From NCBI GenBank assembly GCA_028583605.1, contig CM053329.1, positions 6,200,001 through 6,264,000 of the forward strand: a DNA stretch of 64,000 nt, given 5' to 3'. The position numbers and the translations under genes were made by a program. Shown piece by piece: positions 1 to 11,900 of the stretch (within the stretch, counting starts at the first letter, position 1; every line of letters starts with the position of its first letter). The notes under the pieces are model-generated. The model saw only the letters and a list, made by a program, of their open reading frames with translations, had not been told where the DNA came from and did not search any database. Source of the DNA: Dastarcus helophoroides (taxonomy: Eukaryota > Arthropoda > Insecta > Coleoptera > Bothrideridae).

Positions 1-1156
1 TTACCACATCGGCAATTAAATAAATCATTACGCGATACGTATTTCGCCAGCAGAACTGGCGTTTTCAAGCGCACTAATCTAAATAGATTAGCAAAAGATG
101 CATCGACGTCAGGTTCAATGCTCTAGTGGTCATCAACATTTCTTTTCAATTCTAATATCAAACTCGTCGATTTTACAATGCCCTGATATTACCTACCTTT
201 TAGAGAATCAAGGGTTTTTTGTTTTAGTTTTGGCCTTAGTTTAACTAGATCGGTTACTGGGGACCACATTTCAGAAAACTCGAAAGAACTGCTATTATAC
301 GAAGTAATCGATTTGTTTGTTTCACAATTAGTGCATAAATTGGAACTAACGTTCCCCAAAATATCTCGCAAACGATAAAACTTTTTTATTACGTTTAGGT
401 GACCTGGAAATGGTTTGGGCTAATTAGCTTTTAAGGACATTGATGAACTCGAGTTCATCCTGAAAATAATTATCATTAACATTATCAGTCGCTTAAAAAA
501 ATATGTTACTCTTTGGTCTTATAGTTAGATTTTGAAATTAGTTTCTTAAATGCGTGACAAATATTAAGTTTAAAGAAATTATTTATTTAATCAAAAATAG
601 CGATTCATATGCAACCTGGACTACTGTACAGTGAATCATATGTAACTAAACTATCACAGTTGAAACACAAACACCTAGCAAAGTAGTTGCTCTCTAGGAA
701 GGTCCCAGAAGACGAGAATTCTAATGCACAGACCAATAGATTTGAACATGGCAATGGCAGAGAAAAAATGTATCTTTCCAGAATTTAATTTTGTTTTATT
801 ATTTATTTCATTGAACAATTGACAAACTTGTCCACTTTTAAGTCAAAAAAAGCTCCCACATTTGAAAGGTAGGCAAACGTGGCGGGTGACTCTCGTAGAT
901 AAATTTATGATTTTCTTCTAGGAACTTCGATTTTTCAGAATGGAATCTCACACCTGACTCTAATTTTCCAAAATTTCTAGAAAATAATTTGTCAAAGTAA
1001 AAAGTCGTAACTTCGAAATGAAGTTGAAATGTTATGGGAAAAGTCGAGAATTTGTCTAATTTACCCTTATGGTTCAATCTTAAATGATGAACAAAAAAAA
1101 GGCGGCAACAGTAGGACAGGGTAAAAATAAAAATATGTTAGGAGTCTTATCATTAT
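1..1156. other. AT-rich non-coding DNA
   Basis: I see no gene, repeat or RNA here. Short open frames on the minus strand (189-371, 838-1077) have no recognisable motif and are probably chance. The block lies downstream of the 3' end of the minus-strand ATPase gene. Confidence 0.5.
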
Positions 1157-1162
1157 TTTATT
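1157..1162 (-). terminator. candidate polyadenylation signal AATAAA
   Basis: First AATAAA on the minus strand after the ATPase stop codon, about 176 nt past it, followed by a T-rich stretch. Position and sequence fit a poly(A) signal. In AT-rich DNA such hexamers also arise by chance. Confidence 0.4.
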
Positions 1163-1337
1163 TTTAATAATTTAAAGCTACTACGTGGACTAGAAAAAAA
1201 GAGAATAAAAATTGAATTGTAATATATAAAAATAGTACCATTCCAATCCACCTCAGATGCGCTTCTTATAAAATTTACGTAACAAAACATGGAATGATAA
1301 CCATCATATAAAAATTAGTTACTTCACAGAAGGCTTC

Positions 1338-1728
1338 CTATGAATATTTCATTTTTCCTTCACCGCATAACCACAAACATACTCTATCAACCAAATAATA
1401 AAAAAAGAAATCAGCGAATAAAACCTGAAATAATATTATTCGAAACTGCAAAAAAGCTTAAGTTAGGTGATTGCGACTCGACGAAAAACGTACTTACATC
1501 TGGCGGAAAGTCGATTATCTCGAATTGCGCAGACAAATCGGGTACTACGCCCAAAGTTAACACTAGCACTATCCCGCCTGAGAAAATAATACTGTACAGC
1601 AAAGCTTTGTTCTTCTTCAAGCTTTCCATGTACGGATTTCCCTGAAAGTTCACCTTGAACATCATCAGCATTTTAAGGCCGGACCACACCAATAAAAGCG
1701 CGTTGCATTTAATACAATTTTTTGGCGC
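1338..1728 (-). CDS. ATP13A1: C-terminal exons of P5A-type ATPase ATP13A1 (Spf1-like)
   Basis: Two exons, 1728..1498 and 1445..1338, separated by a 52-nt intron with donor GTAAGT (1497..1492) and acceptor TTTTTTGCAG. Joined they encode 112 residues. The first exon contains GNPYMESLKKNKALLYS, then GVVPDLSAQFEIIDFPPD; the second contains VLFADFFFYYLVDRVCLW and ends in a stop. This matches the extreme C-terminus of ATP13A1/Spf1, the ER P5A ATPase that removes mislocalised transmembrane helices. In that family a GHPFMESL-like loop is followed by two membrane helices, an F-x-IVDFP-x-FR segment and a final DRV-containing helix. Both exon junctions are phase 0. The 5' limit of the first exon is uncertain: an AG at 1730/1729 keeps the frame open, but the segment before FKVNFQG is weakly conserved. 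No upstream exons with P-type ATPase motifs (such as DKTGT) were recognised elsewhere, so this may be a gene with very long introns or a truncated duplicate. Confidence 0.8.
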
Positions 1729-1938
1729 CTAACATTGGGGCCACCATAGAAGTTGATCGATTACCAGCATGAAACAAATAAGAGCTTGACCTCTACTGTC
1801 CGACGATAGTAGAGGCATTTTCAGTTTCTAGTAGTAGAACTATTTGGTAGAATGATTTCTCTAGTTGGATTATTTCTCTATTTGAATTATATCTCTCTAG
1901 TTGCAGAATTATTCTCCCTTTCGGTTAATTTAGCTCTT

Positions 1939-2210
1939 AGGCCCCTTTACACTTAGTCTTTTCGCGAGATCTTGTCAGAAAGCGCCAATCGCGCATTCCA
2001 AGCTGTACATAAAGAACGTGATGTTCCAGAAGTTTGTCATTGGGAATACAATGTTCCATTCCCGCGCGATCTTTTACCTCGAATAAATCCTACAACTTAA
2101 GGCATTCTTGTCTCAAGTGACAGTTTTGCATTTAGACTGAGATTTTTTCGCGCGCAATTTGAACGGCGCGCGCTAAACCTGCGGAAAATAGTGTAAGTGT
2201 AAAAGGACCT
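1939..2210. mobile_element. 272-bp MITE with short terminal inverted repeats
   Basis: The left end AGGCCCCTTTACACTTA (1939-1955) is inverted at the right end (TAAGTGTAAAAGGACCT, 2194-2210) with two mismatches. The interior is CG-rich (GCGCGC words), unlike the flanks. No coding capacity and no clear target-site duplication. A related right end (GGTGTAAAAGGGCAC) appears near 8871-8886. Confidence 0.6.
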
Positions 2211-2357
2211 ATTATTTCTCTAGTGTGTGGGGATTTCCGATAATAGCTCAAATTTTACTGATGCTTACGTGCGCCGTGCACAGGGACATACGTGGCGCAC
2301 GGTCCACACCAGAAAAATTGGCGCACACTAGCTTTGTATTAAATACAACACATATTT

Positions 2358-2605
2358 CGCTGCTGCGCGTGTAAAAGGAGTTAAGTCAAAAATACATAAA
2401 ATTGGAAAAAAAAACATAACTCAGTTTGCACAATACCTCAGACTTGGATTTTTGACTTTTGACTGACGAGTAGAACTAAATAGATAGTTAATTATGCTCC
2501 AAATGACTTAGCTTCCTTTAAACAACGACAGTAATTTTAAAATTATATACAAAAACAACATTTTCACGAAAGTTTGACTTAACTTCTTTTACACGCGCAG
2601 CAGCG
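2358..2605. mobile_element. 248-bp MITE with 33-bp terminal inverted repeats
   Basis: The arm at 2358-2390 begins CGCTGCTGCGCGTGTAAAAG and continues to TTAAGTCAAA. It is repeated inverted at 2573-2605 with a single mismatch. The interior is AT-rich and non-coding. ATTT next to both ends may be a short target duplication. The high arm identity suggests fairly recent activity. Confidence 0.75.
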
Positions 2606-2816
2606 ATTTATCAATGTGGACCAGTCTAAACGACGAGTCTAACCCTATAGTTGATAGCAAAGGTCGCTATCTGGAGAGCCATCGAAATAATATACACAGT
2701 GCTGTTGATAATATTTGGTTCAAATGGTTCATCTTCGCCTTCTTCCGTCATTAACTTGACTATGGTCTTATTGGCGTTCTCATCTCTAAAATTCAAGCAT
2801 CTATCGTGTAAATAGA

Positions 2817-3369
2817 CGTGTTTTAAATGAAGTAGCGCAAATAGAAGTTTCAGGCACCTTCACTGCGGACCCAACCACCTCACTTCGTATTGTAATTTCA
2901 CGAAGTAGGAATGTCAGATGAAACTGTAAGGAAAGCGATAAAATTAAATAAATTCCATCCATATAAAATGCAAATTCTTCAACAACTTTTTGATGACGAT
3001 TTCGACAGAAGGATGCAATTTTGCGAAACAATGACAGATTTCATAAATAACAACCAAAATACTTTGAACAACATTTGCTTCAGTGATGAATTTACGTTTT
3101 TTCTTAGTGATCATGTTAACAGAATTGCCGGTACTGGAGCGATGACAATCCGCGACCTTTTAGGAAAGATAATTCACAGTATCCAAAAAAAAAATTAATA
3201 ACACATGGGCTGGAATTGCAGTTGTTGGACCTACATTAATTGAGGAAAAGCTTAGTGGTGAGCGCTACTTAAATCTTTTTGATGATATATTAGACCCCTT
3301 AATAAGAGATAATTTAGAAAATTAAATTGATGAGGCTGGTAATGTTGAGTTTGCTCCAGCACAAAGGTA
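2817..3369 (+). pseudogene. decayed mariner/IS630-type transposase fragment
   Basis: Conceptual translation in shifting frames gives RVLNEVAQIEVSGTFTADPT, then VRKAIKLNKFHPYK, DDDFDRRMQFCETM and ICFSDEFTFFLSDHVNR. After a frameshift comes CRYWSDDNPRPFRKDNSQYP, and after another TWAGIAVVGPTLIEEKL. The order and spacing match the helix-turn-helix linker and first catalytic block of arthropod IS630/Tc1/mariner transposases; FSDE holds the first catalytic Asp. At least three frameshifts (about 2910, 3120 and 3195) and a stop near 3325 break it. The second Asp and the third acidic residue are missing, so it is dead. The longest uninterrupted piece is 2911-3198. Confidence 0.75.
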
Positions 3370-5600
3370 AATGTAATTTAATTGAAAATCAGCTGAAAAG
3401 ATGTCCCCCTTGAAAGTACAATTGTTGTGTTTTTGCTTAATTGCATATTTTTATAAAACGATTGAAATATTAAAGGTCCTACACAGTGTATACGTACAAA
3501 ATGACAGAGGAGGCATAACTCAAATGTGACAGGCTTTAGCGCACAAGTGGCCTGAATTGCTTTTACGAACCTGTCAAAATATGAACACGCGCTGATATGG
3601 CCGACGACAAATTATTGTACGTTATGAGTTATGAGTTGTTTCTTTGTAAAAATAGTAATTTTTTCGCTCTAGTACCTATTTATGTAGCATTTATTTTAGT
3701 AATCAAGAACTTATTGTTCCCTTCAAATAACTTCTATGAAAAAAATGTTCCTTCTATTTACTAATGAATCTTCTTTTTTCAAAAGGTTTTATGAACAAAA
3801 TGACATACTTACACAGACAACTAGCCTAATGACATTGACCAACCTTCCTTCGAGACACTTTTTGGTCATACTTAATATGCCAGCATATATAAGGATTGCA
3901 AATCTTTTTTCTAGTATCCATAAAACAATAAGCAGAAAATTCATCTCAGGTTCCAGAAGCAAATACGCATCAAGAATTCTTCTTCGAATCAAGATCATTT
4001 TTGGGTTGAGATTTCTTCAGTTCCAAAAGGACATTTTATTAGTGGACAAGGAAAAGGTAAACAGCAACATACATCTTTTCTTTTATCTTTCACTATTAAT
4101 ATGAGGAAAATTAAATCAAAAAATATACCCAATTTTCCCCATTAAAGAGGAGACGAAAGTCACTACAAACTTATTTGGAGACGAAAGTAAAGAAGAAAAT
4201 GTTCCAATATGATGAAGAAGACTGTCTATGCATATATCAGGTGTACCAGCATCATGGTACACCCCTGTTTTTTTATTTATTTATGAAGATAAAATTATTA
4301 AATTTGCCAGACTTAATTTACTTATAAAATGTTAAATTTTGATCTAAAAAAGACATTCCCACTGTTCCTACTTTCGCTGAAACTGATATCAACTTTTGAT
4401 TTTTAAAGGAACACTCTGTATATTATTACATTTTTGAAATCTACACAATGTTCTAAATCCAATACACTTAAAATACGTGCTTTTTAAAGAATCGAGAATT
4501 TTTTTTGTTCCATTTTATTTTTTAACCGGAAAGGCTATGACCCATTCTAATTAATTCTAATGGACATAACTACTACAAAAATGAAAAAAAGAGGAGTATT
4601 TTATTCTTTTATCACGTGATAAAATTAACAAACATGGTTTTTATATCATAACTTCATTTTCTTAAATGGCACCACGAAAAAGCATAATTCATGGCAAACC
4701 TAACCATATTTTCAGTTTTGCTGTGAAATCAATAGAACTGACGTTACAGCTAAAAGAATACAAAATATTGGGCTTCAGATTATTTGAGCATTTACGTAAG
4801 ATAGATAGTGGAAAACAAATTAAAAAAATTGACGCTTCCAAAGTTTTCCAAATTTAAATTTTTGCAGCGTTTATGTGGATGGTAGGAATTAATTATAATG
4901 AATCATGAACTTCTAGGTTAAAAAATAAAATGAGGCCAAAAAGACCGATTCTTTACAAACCATTTATTTTATGTGTGCCGTATTAGGAAATTTGTGCTGA
5001 TTCAACAAATGTAATAATATAGACGGTGGTTTATTTAAAAATCAAAAGTTTGTATCCGTTTCAGCGAGTGACGGCAGTCCGAATGTCATTTTTATGTCAA
5101 AATTTCAAATTTCATAAGTACATCTCGTATAGCAAGTATGAAAAATTTATCTTAAGAAATAATGAAAAAAATAGGGGGAGTACCATAATCCTGTTACACC
5201 CGATATTACAATGATCTTTCACGATCCAAGCCTGGAGAAAAGTGGTCGCATAAATTGTTTGCATTGGGCTCACGCTTCTTGCGCTGATATTCCTAGAAGG
5301 AACAAGCCTCTCTTTATTTGTAAACTTTGTTAATAATTGAATGGTTTTTACCTGTGCCATTTTGTCCATGTGTAATATGTAATATTTTCGTAAATCTCAT
5401 TTAAACTAAGAATATATATTTTATGCTACTTTAATCCCACAAATGTTTATTAGTTTCAAAAAGTAAAGAACCAAAGATGATTGGTGTACATTATGACATG
5501 CTGTAAATTACCAATAAGGTATTTATTACCCAAAAACAAAATTCCATGTTATTTTGTACGTACTTCCCCTAAGAGTAAAGCTATATTGATACCGCGTTAG
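3370..5600. other. AT-rich intergenic DNA
   Basis: No gene recognised. A small hairpin, GGTGTACC / GGTACACC with an 8-nt loop, lies at about 4240-4264. Short ORFs at 3736-4104, 4666-4857, 5026-5214 and 5112-5369 show no family motif. Confidence 0.45.
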
Positions 5601-5756
5601 TCGTGATAACTTTTTTTTAGGAGGATTGACCCGGAGGAACGGCCAATTTGGGCGAAAATAACTAATTTTTGGATTAAGAACGTCATCGCCAGGTGTTTTC
5701 AAACAGAAAAAGATGGTGTCTTATATAAACATGGAAGACGACAATCATCGCTCACA

Positions 5757-5830
5757 GGTGGCAGCACTTAGGATACGTATCGTTAGAAACTAGAAAAGAT
5801 GGCGGTTGACGTTCATAGATGGCAGCACGA
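5757..5830. promoter_or_regulatory. cluster of AGRTGGCRGC motifs
   Basis: Three related words lie within about 75 bp: AGGTGGCAGCACTT (from 5756), AGATGGCGGTTGAC (from 5797) and AGATGGCAGCACG (from 5818). They sit at the edge of a CpG-containing block in otherwise CpG-poor DNA. The words resemble animal promoter or insulator motifs of the AGATGGC type (CTCF-like or YY1-like). The binding factor is inference. Confidence 0.35.
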
Positions 5831-5998
5831 AAGAAGACGTGTCGTTTGAAAATCAAACAAGGAAAATGGTGCATAACGGTCACAAGGCTTGAAAAAATGA
5901 GAAAAATATAGGCCTTTAACCGTAAATCCAGACAATTTGGCAGTGAAGCACTGCGAAGATCGATTAGAATCAACTGCTACGAAATTAAGAATACGTAC

Positions 5999-6365
5999 CG
6001 TAAAAAAATCAAATTTTAACGGAAAAGCAGACACTCTGCGAGCACGTGGCTTGAAATTTACGAAAGGAAATTTTGTCAGGCTGAAAGGGGACAAGGTGAA
6101 TGATGCAAGCAGTATTAAACAAACAAAAAAATAATAATAACACTGACAAACAAGAAAAAAAAATGCAAAAAAAATACTTACGGTTTTTAAGCTGGGGTTG
6201 CAACGATGCACTATCAATGTCGTACGTCGACGTCGGTAGAAACTTTGCTGTCAAAGCGTTAGGCAAATGAGCAAAGGTTGGAGAAATCTTGCGCTGGTGG
6301 AGTACTGACGACGACGACAGCCGTGAGGGAAATGATTTTACTCCCGAGGGACTTGAGTGAATCAC
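5999..6365 (-). other. candidate spliced 5' exons (UTR or non-coding)
   Basis: Minus-strand splice signals are strong. An exon ending at 6182 is followed by donor GTAAGT. A 101-nt intron (6181..6081) ends in CCCCTTTCAG. A second exon (6080..5999) is followed by donor GTACGT. The upstream exon is CpG-rich for the region. No frame stays open across the junction from an ATG, so these would be 5'-UTR or non-coding exons. The pyrimidine-rich intron and two consensus donors favour a real transcript; chance cannot be ruled out. The next exon was not identified. Confidence 0.4.
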
Positions 6366-6529
6366 AATTCACTCATTACTAGCGGGAAAATTGAAAATAT
6401 ATTTATTTCGCTCCGGTATCATTATATTATGGTATAGTCTTGGATCTATACATAAAATTGATAGCAAAATGAACCAATACCATTATAAGGACACTGGTGG
6501 ATTTTTGCCGCCTGGAGCAACCCTACATT

Positions 6530-9500
6530 GGCAGTCCCATTAGTTTCACTTTCGGGAATTTTTTCAAAATTAAATTTTAAAAATTCCACAAATAACTTGA
6601 ATATTTCAGATGTTATTGAATTTAAGGTTGTAGTTTCTGATTTTTTTTTTATTTTCGACTTAAAATTGGAAATCCAGGTTTTTGACTTTTTTTTCAAAAT
6701 TAGATTGCAACTTCGAAATTTTTGAAGTGAAAAATTTTAAATGTTTTTCTAATTTCAAATTTTTAAAATTTCCTATTTTGCTATATTTTGAGTTTTAATC
6801 AGAAATTTTGACTTATTTGTCGAAACTGTGCTTAAAATTTGAGGTTGAAATTTCAGAATAAATCATTATTTTTAAAATTAATTTGGTTTTCATTTAAAAG
6901 TGGAACTGTTAAGAAAAAAAGTCAATGTCAAGTTTAAGCTTGACAGTTTGGAAAAAAGTCAGAAAGTTAAAAAGAAATTAAATTTATACTAAATATGTTC
7001 AACTAAGAAACAAATAATTAATACGTTAGTTTTAAAATTCAAACTTCGGCTATTTTAACTTTGCTAATTGGAATTGACAGACATTTAAAAAAAAATTAAA
7101 TTTATTTCAAACTCGAAAAGAGATCTCAAATTTTATAAAATAATGTATGGTGAGGATGACGTAACAACAAGAACCGAAGAGAAGAAAAATTAAACTAAAT
7201 AAAAATCTGGAGTTAAACCTATTAAATTAAATATAAAAAAGTTCCCTTTACCCTCCTCACTATAGGCCACTGCATAGTATGACAAAAAAAACACATAGCT
7301 GCAACTATTCGTACTTATTGGAGAAAGAAGATGTAACAGTTTTACCCTTGCTAGCTAACATCAAATTGAAGTAGCAGTATGAGAATATGCCAAGAAATCT
7401 GACAAGCAGAAAAAAAATATCCGATATCATTACTTTATATAATGCTACACAAGAAGTGCAGTACTCTAAATCACATTTAGGCTGTTAAGGTCTTATTGAG
7501 TTAAACTGCCCAAGCGTAGCCATAAAGTATTAAAAACAAACATCATCTGACTAGTAAATATTATTCATTGATTTAGGTTAATTATTGATGCTTCTTTTGA
7601 TTGTCTTACTTCTTCAGCCAATATAATTTATCGTTGTTAATATGTGTCCAGTTGTGTTTTTGTCGTTTTTTATGTGTTAGCCTTTTCATTTGCTCAACTG
7701 ATTGATTTTTATAACATTATAATACTGAGATATTGTTAGCTTATAAAAGTATTGTTCAACAGTATGTACAAAATTTACTACATTTGCGTGAAGGAAAAGA
7801 TCCGAAATTTTGTTTTTCATCTATTACTTAAGCGGCTTATGCAGTTAAAAATCTGAAAAGTGGCATATCCTTAGTTCGTAGTTTTACTAATAATCCTTTA
7901 ACATTAAAGCTTTCCAATGTAAAAGAAAATAGTAATATTAAATTAAATCTAAATTGTTGTCATTTTTTCACTTAGGGTCAGTTTTTTTACAATAAGAGGG
8001 TAGATAAAAACGAATATAATAAAGAAATAAATGAAAGTATTTCAAAATATTAAAATACACTTTTATGCGAATTTAAATTGAACTTATGAACAATTTCATT
8101 TCATTTTTGTTATGGAACGTAGAGGCAAAATATAAAAAGAGGAAAGGAAGACCCATTTTCTTTAACATTTTTTAGTGACCACCTCTGTGTATGGAACACG
8201 ACATTGTCAAAATAATTGTAACTGTTAAGAAAAGGCTGCCATAGAAGTTGACAATCAACACCAAATTCAACTAAAGAAAAACCTATCACTAATATTTTGA
8301 AAGGCGAAAATGGGTTTATATCTTGGCTTGATTTTCACGGCTCAATTACTGAAGCGATTTTGATGAAAATTGAATAGATATTCCTTATTCCTTGCGATGG
8401 ATAGTAGTAGGCTACTTTTTATCCCAAATTTATATCCAAAAAGCACAAATGACTTTAATAGCCTTTTTATACAATGTAGGTAAACAGTCATAGAGAAAGG
8501 TAACAGTGTTAACTCTGTGAGCTTTGTTTTGACATCGGCTTCTCTTTTTGGGAAATTTTGACATTAAAATGAAAACAATTTAAAGCACAGAAAATTAGTT
8601 TTTAGAGAAAAAAATAGGTCCCGGAAAGGGTTGTATATTGCCAAAAGTAGAAATATTGAAAATAAATTGGAAATTTCTGGAACAAGTTAGAATTTTTATT
8701 TTGAAATTGAACTTTAAAGGAATGGGTCAAAATCATGTAGAATTGACTGAAGGTAAAAATCGCGCGCGAATTGCATTGTTAGTGACAAATTTTTGAAACA
8801 CAATATTCTTTGTGTACCGCTTGATACGCGCAGTTGGCGCGTCCTAACAAGATCGTGCAAAAAAACTATAGGTGTAAAAGGGCACTGATACTTTTAATTT
8901 TGGGAAAAAATTATAAATTTCTGTTGAAATCCATAATTTATAGTAAAAAAAACTATTATGGAAATAATAAAACTTGGAAACATTAATATTTGGAAAATTT
9001 AATATTTCGAGAAAAACTTAAAATAAATCTAAAAACAAAACTTTTACCTTAGACTTAAAATTTTAATGAAAAAAATTGCGACTAAAGCGGAAATTTGAAA
9101 ATTATGAAAACAGCAAACGAAATATTGGAAAAAAGTTGATTTTAGAGATGCGAAATTTGAATTTAAAAAAGAGTTGATATTTCCAGAAAAAACTCAATAC
9201 AAGTATAAAAATAAAATGTTCAGCTTAAATCTAGGATTTTAAGTAAAAGAAAAACCATGGTTTAAGCAGAAATTTTGATAATATTCGAAACCTATAACCA
9301 AAATCGCCTTTGTTGTGTACAGAAATTGTATAATCGAAGTAAAAATTAAAAACTTCAACTTGGAACCATCAAAGAAATTCGAATTTTGGGAAAAAGGTAG
9401 CATTTATAGAAAAATTAGTTCCACTTCCAAATTTGTAGTAAAACTGCTAAAAACGGAGGGTGAAATTTCGAAAATAAAATTAAAATTTCTTCCAAACTTC

Positions 9501-9620
9501 AAAGCTTCCAGCTGTTAGTCTGTAATAATTATGCTTTTAGAAAAACAATAAACCATGAAACTGTTAGCCTGAAATTTTGAAGAAAAGTCGAAGTTTCCAA
9601 ATATAGGCTATAAAATAAAA
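6530..9620. repeat. low-complexity blocks built from GAAATTTT/AAAATTTC words
   Basis: 6530-7140 and 8640-9620 are dominated by degenerate repeats of words such as AAATTTTGAAA, with no stable period and no ORF of interest. 7140-8640 between them is ordinary AT-rich DNA where I see nothing. Confidence 0.5.
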
Positions 9621-9705
9621 TCTGGAAACGTTTAAAAATAATGACAGGTAGTCGAAAATTGTAGAAAATAAAGGAATTATTATGCATATTATTAGGTTAG
9701 TTTTA

Positions 9706-11900
9706 GGGTTCCGGAGCTACAAGGAAAAAAAACGGAATCCTTATAATCTGACTCTGGCGTCCGTCCGTCATTCCGTATGTCTGTCACAAAGAGGTTTTCC
9801 CCAAAAACTATGTAACCTAAGCATTTTAAATTTTGCACAGCGTTAGTTTTTGATCATTCACGCAAATACCACCAACCAACCATTAGCAAAAAAAGAAATT
9901 TTATAGTAAAATGAGGGATTGATTTGGTTACCAAAAATCAAGTTTTAGTTAATACATCGTGTGCGGTATCATTTGAAACAGAATATTTTATCTTATATTT
10001 TTCTGTAAAGATACAGCCCTAATTGTGTAAGAAATGACGATTCCCCTTTTCTCCTATGTTTCTAACATTTAGATTTTAACAGAGTTGGTAGATATTGGGT
10101 CACTGCAGATTTTTTGGATATCGTAGTAATTTGTGAAAAAAATTATTTTGTCGAAAAATAGATGCTTTCATTTCAAAAATTTGTGGCCCATATAGTATTT
10201 ATTAATTTATTTTCAAATAGAAAACTTTAACGATAAAATGCAGATCAAATTGGAGTTAGCACGTTTTTTGTACGCAACGTAGTAATTGCGGTTGGAATCG
10301 AATATTTTAGCGGAATCTTAGGCGATCTCATAAACTGTGTTGGTCATCGACTCATTGCGAATTGCGAATGAATGCTTTTTACCTCAGACATTACCAGTTC
10401 TTGACTGACTTTGTTTAGGGTAACATACCTTAAAAAAAAAACCGAAACACTCACTGTGTGCCCGTCTGTCTCTCTGTCACAGAAATTTTGCTCGAAAACT
10501 ATGTAACCTAGAAACCTGAAATTTGGGGTCTGAATAATGCACACATATATCGCCAGTCAACTATTATAATTTCTTTACATTAAAACAGGGAGTTATAATT
10601 CGGTGCACAGAAATATCAATTTCTAATTAATATATTTTGTGAAGTATCATTTGAAAGATCTGCCTTTAAGGGCCTTAAAATATTTATTTTTTTAATCTTT
10701 GGTTTAGTAATCTTAATGATACAGCTCAAGAATAGATAGATATTAGGTCATAGATTATCGGAAATTTTTTTTTGATATTTTAATGGCTACAGAAAAAACA
10801 TTTCTTTTAAAAATAAATGATTACTTTCTAGACTTTGTGACCCATATGACATTATTTCTTATCAAATAAAAAATATTGGTTAGTGGAATCATATCCCACA
10901 GATCAAATTTGTCCCTTATATTATTTTATTCAGATGCATATTTTGGGAATTATTACAGATTCATTAATTACGCGCAAATATAATTATTGCGGCAGAGCAG
11001 CCAGCTGATGCTGAGATATTCCGATCGAACATACTTTAGCGTGGAAAAAATTGTATTATTCATTGTAAATAGGCATGTGAATGATTTTTGTTTGAGACAT
11101 ATTGTCAGGCTAGGATGTACGAGGCGAGAAACCGGGCGCTAAATCGCATGTGGTTGGAGAGTGGTTGCCAGGCGAAAGAACTTTTATTTTGGTTTTCAAA
11201 GATATTTTGAGACACCACCTCAAAGTGCGAGAGGGCGCTAAATCACCGTGATTGGGGCGCGGTTGTCTACGGAAGGACCTTTTTCTTTATTCGTCAAAAG
11301 TTATGCACCACCTCGAAGTGTGAGGGGCACCAATGTTAAGTTTCTGCCTCGTCTCATTTTTTGAAGCTAGGGCAAAAAATACGTAGATCCGGCGCTGCAT
11401 ATTGTCGCATTACACTTAAAATTGCCCTATGACAGTCGTTATTTCAGTTTCATAAATGTTGTAATTGACTGTATCAAATTTTGCATTTGCAAATACACAA
11501 TTTATTCATTTTCTAGCTATCACACAAGACCATCTGGATACGATTTCAATATACATACATAAACAAAAAATAAAATAGTACTTAGCCATAGTAACATTAA
11601 TAAAGAACTCTAATAATTGTGCGAGCTCGACTCGCTCTTAACCGATTTTTTTTATATAAAAAGTGAAAATTGGGAATTTAAGGTGAAAGTTTCAGCAAAG
11701 AACCGAACCCAGTTTAATATAAAATATTTTCTTTTACTAATCGTTGTTTGACGATATTTGCGTAGGTCAGCAAAAACTAACACTGTACCAAATTTGAAAT
11801 TCCTAGCTTACATGTTTTGAGAAAAACCTCTCGGCGATGGAAGGACGAACACGAAGAGTAAGATTATGATTTTTCCGTTTTTTCTTTTAAGATACAGCTG
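9706..11900. repeat. three copies of a GGTTCCG / TCCGTCCGT dispersed repeat
   Basis: The copy at 9706-10080 (+) runs from TTAGGGTTCCGGAGCTAC through GTCCGTCCGTCATTCC and a MTATGTAACC-type segment. A diverged copy lies at about 10420-10700 (+), sharing GTCTGTC, AACTATGTAACCTA and GAAGTATCATTTGAAA. An inverted copy lies at about 11655-11900 (-). A motif GAGCTCGACTCGCTC at 11622-11640 resembles the terminal motif of similar non-coding repeats common in insect genomes. No coding capacity. Confidence 0.55.
11128..11323. repeat. two-unit tandem duplication of about 95-100 bp
   Basis: GGGCGCTAAATC recurs at about 11137 and 11233. Each is followed by a GGTTG segment, a run of T, and CACCACCTC-AAGTG-GAG. 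The units are diverged and CG-richer than their surroundings. Confidence 0.45.

Noticed and set aside
3736..4104. 122-codon plus ORF and its 69-codon antisense ORF
   Set aside because: Hydrophobic, compositional and without a recognisable family. The antisense frame was considered as an upstream ATP13A1 exon but does not match the family.
5813..6365. Overlapping 118- and 134-codon minus-strand ORFs
   Set aside because: They read through a pyrimidine-rich segment that looks like an intron. Splicing it out leaves no open frame with an ATG, so no CDS is called.
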